A DNA stretch of 64,000 bases from Chitinophagaceae bacterium. GTDB lineage: Bacteria > Bacteroidota > Bacteroidia > Chitinophagales > Chitinophagaceae. Every line of letters begins with the position of its first letter. The stretch's first letter is position 1. The translations under genes and the position numbers were made by a program. Location: the NCBI GenBank assembly GCA_016706055.1, contig JADJKL010000001.1, positions 248,001 to 312,000 of the forward strand, written 5' to 3'. Below, in pieces: positions 44,109 to 53,880 of this stretch. The notes beneath the pieces are model-generated. The model was given only the letters and a program-made list of their open reading frames with translations. It searched no databases and had not been told where the DNA came from.

Positions 44109-44843
44109 TTATAACAAATGCGACAGAATAATGCCTGTTGCAACAGCAGCATTCAATGATTCTGCTTTCCCTTTTTGCGGTATGGTTATTTTTTTGTTGA
44201 TCAATTTCAACACATCATCACTAATTCCTTTTGATTCGTTGCCAATAACAATAATTCCTTCTTTTATTTTTGGTATAGCTGTTACATCTTCTCCATCCAA
44301 CATGGCGCCATAAATTGGAATGTTCTTTTGTTTTGCCAGCCAGCTTGAAAGTTCCGTATAAAAGACTTTTACTCTTGCAATGCTACCCATCGTAGATTGA
44401 ATCACTTTCGGATTATACATATCAGCACTTTGATTATTGCATATTATTTGGTCAATACCGTACCAATCTGCGATTCTAATAATCGTCCCCATATTTCCCG
44501 GATCCTGAATATTATCCAATGCTAATGTGATCTTACTTTTCACTTCGCTATTTTCATCTATTGCAAATTGTTTTGCCACTGCTAATACCTGATTGGGTGT
44601 GGCTAATTGTGAAATCTTTTCTAATTCTATGGAAGTAATTTCAACTACTGTTATACTATCTGCAACTTTCCTGTTATCTTCTATCCATTCTTTTAAAGCA
44701 AATACTTCCTGAATAGCAGCGTTTTTCATTTCGAGCAGGTCGTTTACCAATTTTGGGCCTTCGGCAATAAACAGGCCTTCCTGCAGTCGGAATTTTTTTT
44801 GGCTTAAACTTTGAATATATTTGAGCTTAGTTTTAGAAAGCAT
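44109..44843 (-). CDS. TrmH/SpoU-family RNA 2'-O-methyltransferase
   Basis: A 244-residue SPOUT methyltransferase with an N-terminal substrate-binding domain (Q-K-K-F-R-L-Q-E-G-L-F-I-A-E-G). The C-terminal knotted domain has motif 1 A-L-D-N-I-Q-D-P-G-N-M-G-T-I-I-R, motif 2 I-V-I-G-N-E-S-K-G-I and motif 3 I-P-Q-K-G-K-A-E-S-L-N-A-A-V-A. It methylates ribose in rRNA or tRNA; the exact site is not predictable here. It is divergent from the next gene with only 16 bp between starts, so their promoters must overlap. Confidence 0.93.
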   Translation of the reverse strand: MLSKTKLKYIQSLSQKKFRLQEGLFIAEGPKLVNDLLEMKNAAIQEVFALKEWIEDNRKVADSITVVEITSIELEKISQLATPNQVLAVAKQFAIDENSEVKSKITLALDNIQDPGNMGTIIRIADWYGIDQIICNNQSADMYNPKVIQSTMGSIARVKVFYTELSSWLAKQKNIPIYGAMLDGEDVTAIPKIKEGIIVIGNESKGISDDVLKLINKKITIPQKGKAESLNAAVATGIILSHLL

Positions 44844-44859
44844 ATATCTTTTTTAATTT

Positions 44860-47194
44860 ATGTCAATCACCAGTTCAATTAATAGTCGCATTTTTCTTCC
44901 GGCAATTGTAATTACGATGGTGATGCTAATCAGTTCCTGTGGAGTAATACCTAAAGATTATCCAGTAAAAAAGCCATTTGTCTTCAAATATAATGTGACA
45001 GTGGATGGAAATTACACTACAGCAGAAAAAAATGATCTGGAATCAAGGCTTTCCCGCCAATTAGACGATAGTATTCGAGTAAGGACATCTCATAAACTCC
45101 TTTACAAAGGACGATTAAATGCCCAGGTATTAAACAAACCGCCGGAATTTAAAACTGCGAATGCTGATAAATCCATTCTATTCATGAAAGCTTTGCTGGT
45201 TTCAATGGGTTATTTCCGTGACAGCATTACGTATACCACAAGTATTGATACCGTTAACCAGGATCAATACCGCACTACTGTCAATTTTTTGGTGAAGCCA
45301 GGTAAGATAGTAACAATCGATTCTTTTGCTTACAATTTTAAACAACCAGAGCTTCAATCAATCGCTTTAGAAAATCAAAAAGACAGCCGTGTAAAAGAAG
45401 GTGATCCGTTTGCCAAAGCAGCTATCTCTCAAGAATTGGATAGGCTCGTTGACATTTATCGTAACAATGGGTTTATGCGGTTTGGCAGAGAGGAAATGAT
45501 TGGACTTTGGGATACACTTGACATTTCACTTTTACGTCCAACATTTGATCCGCTTGAGCAATTAGAAATATTGCAAAAACTTAAAGAACGAAGAGAAAAC
45601 CCAACCGCAAATCTTGAAATAAGGTTACGATCGGATTCTGATAGCAGCAAGCTCACAAAATATTATATCGGCAACATCAATGTCTATCCTGATATTACAT
45701 ACGACACAGCGGGGATTGCCAAAAAAGAAGAGATAGTAAATGGAGTAAAAGTTATTTATCATCATGGCATTTTTAAGCCAAAAATTTTTCCTCAAAATAT
45801 ATATTTAAAGCGAGGTGATTTATACAACCAACAAAAATACCTGAGAACTATTAACCGTTTCAATTCTTTAGGAGCATGGAGGCTCGTAAACATTGAACAA
45901 AAAGCCAGACAAGGAGAAGATACTGCTGATTTCAATATCCGCCTAACACCAGCAAAAAAATATTCCTTTACGGCTAATCTGGAGGCCAGCCAAAACATCA
46001 GCGTAGTGTCCGGAACATTGGTTGGTTTGGGCTTTAACCTAAACCTGTTGAATAAAAATTTTGCAAAATCTGCCATACAAACGAATACCAGCATACGTTT
46101 TGGTGTTGAATTGGGTAAGAATTTTGTACAAACAAGACAAACAAGTTTCAGCCATAATATTTATTTCCCAAAATTGGTTCCGAATTTTAAAAAGTTGACG
46201 GCGAAACATGGAAGCAATATCAGAACCATCTTTTCATTTAATGCGGCTAATACGGAACGAAATTTATTGTACAACCTTACGACAGTTAATGGATCATGGG
46301 GATATGAATACCAAGGAAACATTACCCAAAAGAATAAAATATTGCAATTATTTTGGAAAATCCCGAACATTGAATACTCTTTTTTAAAACCGAGAGATAG
46401 TTTAATAAAGCTGATAGCAGCAAATCCTGTTTTGAAAAATATCTTTACAGATGGAGTTATTTCTTCAACATTGGCAGGACTTACAATTAAAAATACACAA
46501 GAGAAAAAACCAAATGTGCTGTCCTTTAATGTAGAGATACCTTTTCTTGCAGGGCTAATTCCTAGCAAATTTCTTGATACACAATTGTACAAGTTTATAA
46601 AAATAAATACTGAATTTACCCAAGCTATAAAATTCAATAACTCATCATTGGTATTCCGCCTCTTTGGCGGAATTGGCTATGCGCTGAATTCAACAGTGAA
46701 TGAAAACAAAAAATATGCTCTTCCTTTCTTCCGGCAATATTTTGCTGGCGGACCAAGTAGTATGAGAGCTTGGCAACTCAGAAGATTGGGGCCTGGCTCA
46801 GCTATAAAAGATTTTGATCAGTTCCCCGACAGATTTGGTGATGTACAATTAGAATTTAATACGGAGTATCGTTTTAAAATTGCAACCATAGCAGGCACAA
46901 GAGTAGAAAGTGTTTTATTTACGGATATTGGAAACGTTTGGCTACTAAAAAACGAGCTGGGCTGATGAGGAAGTTTTTAAGTTCAGCAGGCTCGGAAAAG
47001 ACATTGCTATTGGTGTTGGAACCGGTCTCCGCATTGATTTTAATTTCTTTTTAATAAGAGTAGATTATGCTTATAAAGCTAAAGATCCAAGCCCTTCACC
47101 AGCAGATGCTGCAGGACAGAATAAATGGTTTTATAATTGGAAGCCGCTTGGCGGTCAGTTACAAATAGGTATTAATTATCCGTTCAGCTTATAG
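44860..47194 (+). CDS. BamA/TamA-family outer-membrane assembly protein (frameshift near C-terminus)
   Basis: About 777 residues when repaired. The lipoprotein-like N-terminus (I-S-S-C-G-V) is followed by POTRA-type domains, including V-N-F-L-V-K-P-G-K-I-V-T-I-D-S and Y-L-K-R-G-D-L-Y-N-Q-Q-K-Y-L-R-T-I-N-R. A 16-strand Omp85 barrel contains the lid-loop motif R-A-W-Q-L-R-R-L-G-P-G-S. As read, the frame stops at 46965. Removing one G from GGG at 46959-46961 continues it through E-L-A-D-E-E-V-F-K-F, and the final strand ends N-Y-P-F-S-L at 47194. It inserts outer-membrane proteins. The end overlaps truB (convergent) by 11 bp. Confidence 0.9.
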
Positions 47195-47869
47195 GATTTG
47201 CCTCTCTGAATTGTTTTTCAAAACCATCAATTGTCAATGCTTCATCATTTTTGAAGCTGCCGATTCTTGTACGGCAAAGACTGCTGAGGTGTCCGCCACA
47301 ACCTAATGCATTACCAAAATCAAAAGCAAGGCTACGGATATAGGTGCCGGTAGTGCAAACTACTTTGAAGTAAATTGATGGCAACTCAATTTTTACAATT
47401 TCAAATTCTTTTATAGTAACCTGCCTTGGTTCAATCTTTACTTCTTTCCCTTGTCTTGCTAACTCATACACTCGTTTACCTCCAATTTTAATGGCTGAGT
47501 GTGCAGGAGGAATTTGAGAAATTTCTCCTGTAAACTGTTTTGTTGTTTCCCTTATCAATTCTTCGGAAATAGTATCGTATGACTTAAAATTTTCAGGCTC
47601 ACTTTCTAAATCATATGTTGGCGTTGTGGAGCCAATGGTAATGGTGCCAGTGTATTCTTTCTCCTGCGCCATGTACTCATTTATCTTCTTCGTAAATTTT
47701 CCGGTACAGATAATTAATAACCCAGTAGCCAAAGGATCTAATGTGCCCGCATGGCCAATCTTTCTTATTCGTATAATATTTCTGAGCTTTTGTATCACAT
47801 CAAACGAAGTCCACGAAGTGGCTTGTCTATCAACAAAACCTGTCCCTGCTCAAATGCTGCTTTATCCAT
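47184..47869 (-). CDS. truB: tRNA pseudouridine-55 synthase (frameshift in N-terminus)
   Basis: TruB converts U55 of the tRNA T-loop to pseudouridine. The catalytic motif I-G-H-A-G-T-L-D-P-L-A-T-G-L-L and the later I-P-P-A-H-S-A-I-K-I-G-G-K-R-V-Y-E-L-A-R-Q are intact. The N-terminal part, from the ATG at 47869 (M-D-K-A-A-F-E-Q-G-Q-V-L-L-I-D-K-P-L), is in another frame. Adding one base after the Leu codon restores W-T-S-F-D-V-I-Q-K, the family consensus. The repaired protein is about 228 residues. It is nested with the end of the DUF58 gene upstream and overlaps the BamA/TamA-like gene convergently. Confidence 0.92.
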
Positions 47870-49199
47870 CGGGCAAAAAATAGGGTTTGTAAGCGGTTGA
47901 AAAACTTAATAGACATTCTTGTTTTCAATTCGAGATATTTATTTACTGTATTCACAGTCAGGTTTTCCGGTGTTGTAAGTATTGAAGGAATGCCATTTTT
48001 ATGTAATTCTTTTACCATTAATCTTTTTTCGAACGCAAATTTTTCGGCAATAGTTTTTATATATATGTCTTCCAGCGAGGACGCATCACCTTCTATTAAA
48101 GATTTCAATTCTGTATTTTCAAAAAATACAACAAGCAAGAGATGATACTTGGCAATTTTTTTCAAAGCACCCATTTCTCTTTGCAGGCTTTCCAGCGATT
48201 CAAAGTTGGTAAACAAAATGAGTAAACTCCGGTTTGTAACTCTGTTACGGATTACAGAAAAAAGCTTTTCAAAATCCGACTCCAGATAATCGGTTTTTTG
48301 CCGATACAGACTTTCCAGAATAAGATTCATCTGCATCGGCTTTTTATCCGCCTGTAAAAATGTATCTAGGTTTTTCTCGAAAGTGATGACGCCGGCTTTA
48401 TCTTGTTTCACCAACGCTACATTTGATAATACCAAGGAAGCATTAATAGCATGATCCAACAATGTCATTCCGTTAAAAGGCATTTTCATTACTCTACCTT
48501 TATTAATCAAACAATATATCTGCTGACTCCTCTCATCAGTATAATTATTAACCATCAACGCATCTTTGCGAGCTGTAGCTTTCCAGTTAATAGTTCTGTA
48601 ATCATCACCCCGAACATATTCTTTGATTTGTTCAAACTCCATGCTATGGCCAATCTTTCTAATCTTCTTCACTCCTGCTTCCTGTAAACGATTACTAACA
48701 GCCAGTAACTGGTAACGGCGCATCTGAATATATGAAGGATATACTTTTACTGTCTGTGTGGCTTCGAAAATGAAACGTCGTTTTACTAATTGTAGCGGAC
48801 CATGTGCAAAAACATTAATGTTGTTAAACACATATTCACCTCTTGTCATAGGTTTTAAAAGATATTCGAGATCATGCATTTCTCCTTTTTCAATTCTTGC
48901 TCTTCTTATCCATTCTCTCTCCTGGAATTGAATAGGCAATTCATCAATAACACTTGCCTTAACCGGAAATGCATAATGATTATCGAGGCTGATTACCACC
49001 TTTATTATCATCACCAATGCTAAACCGATCTGTAACTAACCGTTCTGCCTTATACTCCTTTTCTCTTGCTAAATACTAATAGAGTATCAATAAAAATTGC
49101 TATCCAACAAAAAAAATCAACCCTCCTATCTGAAATAAGGCAGGATAGCATAACAAAAACTACCGATGCAGCACCAGCAATCGAGTATTTAGAAAGATG
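47830..49199 (-). CDS. DUF58-family protein (multiple frameshifts at N-terminus)
   Basis: The intact C-terminal portion includes the DUF58 signature E-F-E-Q-I-K-E-Y-V-R-G-D-D-Y-R-T-I-N-W-K-A-T-A-R-K-D and a von Willebrand A-like region after it. Upstream of 49017, other frames encode A-E-R-L-V-T-D-R-F-S-I-G-D-D-N and, further on, W-I-A-I-F-I-D-T-L-L-V-F-S-K, the linker and membrane helices expected before V-V-I-S-L-D-N-H-Y. At least two, probably four, one-base changes separate them. The true start cannot be fixed, and the upstream limit given is approximate. The C-terminus overlaps truB. It works with the MoxR ATPase encoded upstream. Confidence 0.78.
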
Positions 49200-49204
49200 A
49201 TCTC

Positions 49205-49239
49205 TGAGGTCAGAAGTCGGAAATAAGAAGTCCGAAGTC
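49205..49239 (+). repeat. Heptameric tandem repeat, motif NGAAGTC (left flank)
   Basis: Five units at exact 7-bp period: TGAGGTC, AGAAGTC, GGAAATA, AGAAGTC and CGAAGTC. It lies just after the end of the four-helix-bundle gene (which is on the minus strand) and before the DUF58 gene. The stretch GAGGTCAGA also occurs, inverted, in the array at 49659-49693. Confidence 0.75.
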
Positions 49240-49249
49240 TAACTATAAT

Positions 49250-49603
49250 TTAAAGTTTTCTCCAATTTTCATGAAGCTTATAAATCTTAGCTCCTGCTTC
49301 GTCTAATTTTTTTTCGATTAAAATAAATTCGTCTTGCGTTATATAAGAACAATCACGGCTGAAATGAAGCCATACTTTTGTCTCTTCCAGTGATCCCATT
49401 GAATAAATCAAATGTCTTTTAAATTCATTTCGTAAATTCTCTTACCACCAGCAATATTTGCGAAACAGAACGGATGACCTTACTATCTGATCCGTCAATG
49501 AATAACGTTCTTCCTTAGGAAAATTTCTTGTTAGCTTAAAAATATCCATGGCAATTGCGTAAGATAATTTAAAAACGTCCAAATCGAAAACAGTTTTGAT
49601 CAT
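49250..49603 (-). pseudogene. Four-helix-bundle protein (23S rRNA intervening-sequence family), broken
   Basis: Starts M-I-K-T-V-F-D-L-D-V-F-K and contains Y-S-L-T-D-Q-I-V-R-S-S, then in another frame N-I-A-G-G-K-R-I-Y-E, then again in the first frame F-K-R-H-L-I-Y-S-M-G-S-L-E-E-T-K-V-W-L and a C-terminal Y-K-L-H-E-N-W-R-K-L. This is the S23/IVP four-helix-bundle family, otherwise about 118 residues. At least two frame changes within 60 bp break it. It has probably landed between moxR and the DUF58 gene. It is flanked on both sides by heptamer arrays. Decay or sequence error are both possible. Confidence 0.75.
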
Positions 49604-49658
49604 ATTCTGATTTTACTAAAAGCAATGTAACCATAATGATACTTCTTCAATTCCACGC

Positions 49659-49693
49659 CTCAGATCTCTGACCTCGTACTTCAGTTCTCAATC
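49659..49693 (-). repeat. Heptameric tandem repeat, CTC-phased (right flank)
   Basis: Units on the plus strand: CTCAGAT, CTCTGAC, CTCGTAC, TTCAGTT and CTCAATC, 7 bp each. On the minus strand it contains GAGGTCAGA, shared with the array at 49205-49239, so the two flanks are inverted relatives. It ends 4 bp before the moxR stop codon. Confidence 0.65.
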
Positions 49694-49697
49694 TCTC

Positions 49698-50675
49698 CTA
49701 CCTCGGTACATCCATTCCTTGAATTATCTGCTTTATCACATCATCTTCAGTTATTCCTTCCATCTCCTTATCGGGAGAAAGAATGATACGGTGACGAAGG
49801 ACAGATGGTACAACTGCTAAAATATCTTCGGGTGTTACAAAATCTCTTCCACTCATGGCAGCCATTGCCTTAGATGCATTCATAATAGCAAGAGATGCTC
49901 TTGGTGATGCTCCTAAATAAATTGATTTATGATTTCTTGTCTGATGAATAAGTTTAGCTATAAACTGCAATAGTTTTTCTTCAATTATCTGCATTTTTAT
50001 TTGCTTTCGCAAGGCAACTACCTGTTCGCCCTGTAATGCAGGTTGAATCATATCCATTGCTGTTGTATTACCCATATTATGAAACTGAGAAAGTATTGCC
50101 AACTCTTCCGTTTCATTCGGATAAGGCACTAAAATTTTAAATAAGAAACGATCTAGCTGCGCTTCGGGCAAACGATAAGTTCCTTCCTGCTCCACTGGGT
50201 TTTGCGTAGCCAACACCATAAATGGCGATGCCATTAGGAAAGTTTTGCCATCAACAGTCGCTTGTCTTTCTTCCATTATTTCGAGCAAGGCAGATTGTGT
50301 TTTTGCAGGAGCTCTGTTTATCTCATCTACTAAAACGATATTACTAAAGACAGGACCTTTCTTAAATTCAAAACTGGCTTCCTTTGGATTAAACACTGGT
50401 GTACCCAATACATCAGAAGGCATAAGATCCGGAGTAAATTGTATTCTGGAAAAACCAACATTCACACTCTTAGCGACCAACTTTGCAGTCAACGTTTTTG
50501 CCACACCTGGCACACCTTCAATCAATACATGACCATCTGCCAGCAATGCAGTAATGATAAGTTTTACCATTTCATCCTGACCTACAATGATTTTTTTAAT
50601 TTCACTGCGAATAGAATTTACAGCATCGTTTAAGGCTGAAAGGTCTGTACGTTGTTCAAAAATTTGCTCTTCCAT
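49698..50675 (-). CDS. MoxR-family AAA+ ATPase
   Basis: A 325-residue MoxR-type ATPase. Walker A is G-V-P-G-V-A-K-T, Walker B V-D-E-I-N-R-A-P, sensor 1 A-T-Q-N-P, and arginine-containing L-P-E-A-Q-L-D-R-F-L-F. The C-terminal lid domain includes G-A-S-P-R-A-S-L. MoxR proteins act as chaperones with DUF58/VWA partners; the DUF58 gene follows and DUF4350, DUF4129 and SpoIIM genes precede, the standard Bacteroidota block. Originally moxR and DUF58 were probably adjacent; the four-helix-bundle gene and its repeats separate them here. Confidence 0.93.
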   Translation of the reverse strand: MEEQIFEQRTDLSALNDAVNSIRSEIKKIIVGQDEMVKLIITALLADGHVLIEGVPGVAKTLTAKLVAKSVNVGFSRIQFTPDLMPSDVLGTPVFNPKEASFEFKKGPVFSNIVLVDEINRAPAKTQSALLEIMEERQATVDGKTFLMASPFMVLATQNPVEQEGTYRLPEAQLDRFLFKILVPYPNETEELAILSQFHNMGNTTAMDMIQPALQGEQVVALRKQIKMQIIEEKLLQFIAKLIHQTRNHKSIYLGASPRASLAIMNASKAMAAMSGRDFVTPEDILAVVPSVLRHRIILSPDKEMEGITEDDVIKQIIQGMDVPR

Positions 50676-50677
50676 AT

Positions 50678-51907
50678 TTATGCATTTTTATAAAATGATT
50701 CTAACTGTTTATGAAAATCTGTTACCTGACCCGGTGTAATAGCCGGACTTGTTTCAACATATTTGACAAACGAAACGATTCCACGAATCTCACTTTCTTC
50801 TGCTCCTGACTTAAATTTTAAGTTACTTATAAATTCTTCATCCAACGTTCCGGTTGGTAACTTGTATTTATTCCTTACATGCTCTAGAAAATAAGCACCC
50901 ATTTTTTTACAAAGGTTCTGATGATTTCCTTTATCGTAATACAATCGTCCAATCGTTTTTACAAAATCCAGCGAATCGTTTCTTGGCTTTGTAACTTTGG
51001 GTATGTACCGTTGCTTTCTCCTCATTTCTAGCAGCACATAAGCCAATAAAGCAAGTATGGCTGTTAACAAAGCAGCTTTTAAGGCAGGGTATTTAAGCAA
51101 TTCTTTCAACCAACCATTCTCATCATTCTTTCTGTTATTCTTACCATTGTCATCAAGATAATATTCATCCCACACAATTTTTTTAACCGACGGATTAATC
51201 AATGAAAATGCTTTTTCAAAATACCTGATATTATTTTTATGCAGTACAAAATAATTACTGAATGCAATTGGAGCAAGATGAATATAAAAATGTCCCTTTC
51301 CTGCCTGCAGATGTATAAAATTCGGGCTTCCGAATTCATCATTACCAACAATATCGGTGATGGAAGTATCTATAGAAGAAAATTTAGAACTCATACTTTT
51401 TCCTGGATAGGCATATTCCAAATTTCGCTCAAATGGCGGACTCGTTAATGCTAACAAAAGGCTATCAGACTTATAAGTTACTTCGTCATCAATAGAGCCA
51501 TCATTACCTATTGTTTTACAGTTGAAAATATTTTTTGCATCATAAGAAAGTTCCCGGGCAGTTATAAAAACATCATTTCCATTTTCTGCAAAAGCTATTA
51601 ATTTTTCTACTTCTGCATCGTCTGCAGAGAATCTATCTGCAAGAATTACCAATGCCTGATTTGTTTCATGAGTTGATAAAGAATCCCAATAACCCGGTTC
51701 GTATTTATTTACTGAAATAGAAGCTTTTGGAAAAAGATATTGCAAATGATTAAAGACAACAAACATACCATAGGGTCGCTTATCATTTTTCCGGAATGTA
51801 ACCCTGTTATCCATTTTACGGCTGGTTTTGTTATTGCTTGTAGCAAAAAGCAATACAAAAGCTCCTCCAATTAAAAACAAAAGAATATATGGTAACTTAT
51901 TTTTCAA
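50678..51907 (-). CDS. DUF4350-domain membrane protein
   Basis: A 409-residue protein with one N-terminal helix (about 8-25), a periplasmic DUF4350 domain (about 40-270; for example N-D-K-R-P-Y-G-M-F-V-V and G-K-G-H-F-Y-I-H-L-A-P) and a second helix (about 283-303) before a cytoplasmic C-terminal part. Begins 2 bp from moxR, so co-transcribed. The role in the MoxR block is unknown, perhaps assembly or sensing at the envelope. Confidence 0.8.
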   Translation of the reverse strand: MKNKLPYILLFLIGGAFVLLFATSNNKTSRKMDNRVTFRKNDKRPYGMFVVFNHLQYLFPKASISVNKYEPGYWDSLSTHETNQALVILADRFSADDAEVEKLIAFAENGNDVFITARELSYDAKNIFNCKTIGNDGSIDDEVTYKSDSLLLALTSPPFERNLEYAYPGKSMSSKFSSIDTSITDIVGNDEFGSPNFIHLQAGKGHFYIHLAPIAFSNYFVLHKNNIRYFEKAFSLINPSVKKIVWDEYYLDDNGKNNRKNDENGWLKELLKYPALKAALLTAILALLAYVLLEMRRKQRYIPKVTKPRNDSLDFVKTIGRLYYDKGNHQNLCKKMGAYFLEHVRNKYKLPTGTLDEEFISNLKFKSGAEESEIRGIVSFVKYVETSPAITPGQVTDFHKQLESFYKNA

Positions 51908-51913
51908 ACAGTT

Positions 51914-52732
51914 TTATCTTAATTGGTTTTTAAACTGATCAAAATCCTTTTGTATCAACTGGTAAGCCTCATCACCAATTTCAAATTTTCCATACCAGCT
52001 GTATTCATAATTGCGGGTAACTTTAAAAAATGGCTGATACCATGAAGTAGCATGTAGCTCTGATAAATAATCAAAGTTTGTTTTATCCTGCTTATAGTTG
52101 ATGATGTTCCGCTCCGACATATTTTTCAGCAACTGTAAGAACATAAGTCGCACCGCTAATCTGTAATTTCCCGTTGCCGCTGCTTTGTCACTTTCCTTTT
52201 GATAATTGATAGCAAAAATATCCTCCGGCATTTCTTCAGAATCATGTTCAGTAGTAATTACATTTTTCTTTCGGAAGAGATTAATATTACTTCCTGAAAG
52301 ATAAGTAACGAGAAAAGCACCGAATGCGCCAATAATAATTAACCAAACTAAAGTTTTAAACCATGTCTGTTGGCCAAAAGGTGTATACGTTTTTTTAGTT
52401 TCTTCGGGTTTCTTTTTTTGATTAAATGCTTTATCAACATACCAAAAAGCATCTTCTTCTTTCAGCTTTTTAACCACTGGTTCAGGAATGTTTCGTTGGC
52501 TGGCAGGCTGCCATTTCCTGAATCGCTCATCTTTTCTTATAAATTTATCAGAAGTATTTATTTCTTCATCTATAATAGGCTCATCTACTTCATCCGGAGT
52601 TAATTCTTCGATTAAAGAAATTGAATCTTCATTCTGCTGTGCTATTAAAGAAGAAGATGCAGAAAAAAAACAGAACAGAACTATTTTAAATCCAAGTAAC
52701 AGCAATAAAGGTTTGATGATTTTTATTCCCAC
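51914..52732 (-). CDS. DUF4129-type membrane protein of the MoxR block
   Basis: A 272-residue protein with an N-terminal signal or helix (1-30), an acidic low-complexity stretch (35-65), a single membrane helix (about 132-154) and a C-terminal domain (R-L-A-V-R-L-M-F-L-Q-L-L-K and F-K-V-T-R-N-Y-E-Y-S-W-Y-G) that is the DUF4129 signature. It is 6 bp from the DUF4350 gene and abuts the SpoIIM gene. Confidence 0.75.
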   Translation of the reverse strand: MGIKIIKPLLLLLGFKIVLFCFFSASSSLIAQQNEDSISLIEELTPDEVDEPIIDEEINTSDKFIRKDERFRKWQPASQRNIPEPVVKKLKEEDAFWYVDKAFNQKKKPEETKKTYTPFGQQTWFKTLVWLIIIGAFGAFLVTYLSGSNINLFRKKNVITTEHDSEEMPEDIFAINYQKESDKAAATGNYRLAVRLMFLQLLKNMSERNIINYKQDKTNFDYLSELHATSWYQPFFKVTRNYEYSWYGKFEIGDEAYQLIQKDFDQFKNQLR

Positions 52733-53701
52733 TTATACTTCCTCCTCATTTTGATTCAATAATAACTTTCTACCCAGACGTATCGGATAGATGATGAAGT
52801 ACCAGATAACAAACAATACGGAAAGTGCAAAGATGGCCGTTGTCAATATTGAAATATCATTATACAATCTTGTAATAAATCCTTCAAAAAAAGCTGCCAG
52901 CGCAAAAACAGGAATTAATCCAATCATAATTTTTACTCCGTCCTTCGCACCTTGTTTAAAAGCATCAATTCTTTTTATAGTTCCGGGAAATAAAAAACTT
53001 TTGCCCAATACAAGTCCGGCGGCGGTTGCAATAATCAATCCGGTAATTTCTAATGTGCCATGAACAAATACAACCAGCCAGAAATCAATTCCTAATCCTC
53101 TTGCAGCAAAAAACTGATCAAACACCCCAATCATTATTGAATTCTTAATCGCAAGGTATAAGCAAGGAATTCCGGCAAAAATTCCAGAAACAAACATCAG
53201 AAAAGAAACCCTGATATTATGTATCATCAAATTGAGCCAGCTAAGAAAAGGATTCCCATGTTCATAAATACCAAAAGGATTTCCGTTGGCAATATTTTCT
53301 TGTGTGTGATCCACATAAGTATCACCAAAAATGCTCCGAGCCATATCGTCATTCTGGGCTGACACAAAATAGCCGATAATAAAAAAGATGACGAAAAAAA
53401 TAAATGAAAAAAGAACTACTTTATGATGTTTTCGTATTGTTAATGGTAAATCATATTTCCAGAATGTAACTAATCTGTTTGATTCTTCTTTTCGGTTTTT
53501 ATAAATATCAAGATAGATTCTTGAAGCCTGGGAATTGATATAGTTGGTTACTTTACCCGATGGATAAAATGTTTTAGCATAGGCCAGATCATCTACCAAT
53601 TGCGTAAAGTCAGCCGCCATTTCATCCGGATCATTTGATGGCATGTGCTGATTTTTCAACCAACGGTCTTTATTTTTCTTTATAAAAAGGGCTTCCCTCA
53701 A
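52733..53701 (-). CDS. Stage II sporulation protein M (SpoIIM)-like membrane protein
   Basis: A 322-residue protein with a soluble N-terminal part (about 1-95) and about six membrane helices. Family landmarks: F-V-S-G-I-F-A-G-I-P, F-V-H-G-T-L-E-I-T-G-L-I-I-A. SpoIIM has a role in septal peptidoglycan remodelling in spore formers; in Bacteroidota it is part of the DUF58-MoxR block with unknown function. Start is TTG at 53701; the earlier context offers no better ATG. Confidence 0.85.
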   Translation of the reverse strand: MREALFIKKNKDRWLKNQHMPSNDPDEMAADFTQLVDDLAYAKTFYPSGKVTNYINSQASRIYLDIYKNRKEESNRLVTFWKYDLPLTIRKHHKVVLFSFIFFVIFFIIGYFVSAQNDDMARSIFGDTYVDHTQENIANGNPFGIYEHGNPFLSWLNLMIHNIRVSFLMFVSGIFAGIPCLYLAIKNSIMIGVFDQFFAARGLGIDFWLVVFVHGTLEITGLIIATAAGLVLGKSFLFPGTIKRIDAFKQGAKDGVKIMIGLIPVFALAAFFEGFITRLYNDISILTTAIFALSVLFVIWYFIIYPIRLGRKLLLNQNEEEV

Positions 53702-53880
53702 GTAACTGTATTTGGCTTGTAAAATAATGTATTATTGGAGATAAAACTATCATTGGAGAAAGGTATTTTTTCTGCTGAAAAGATTACCTGCTTTTGTTGA
53801 TTTAATATTAACAGAATTCCTGAAAGAAGATTAAATAAAGTAAATTACATTGTGCAAAAAGTTGAACAATTGTTCCTGAT

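Noticed and set aside
46161..46637. Long (158-codon) minus-strand frame
   Set aside because: Fully antisense to the barrel of the BamA/TamA-like gene, which is clearly coding.
46947..46965. Programmed frameshift at the end of the BamA/TamA-like gene
   Set aside because: No slippery heptamer with a following structure is evident, and similar one-base changes affect many other genes here.
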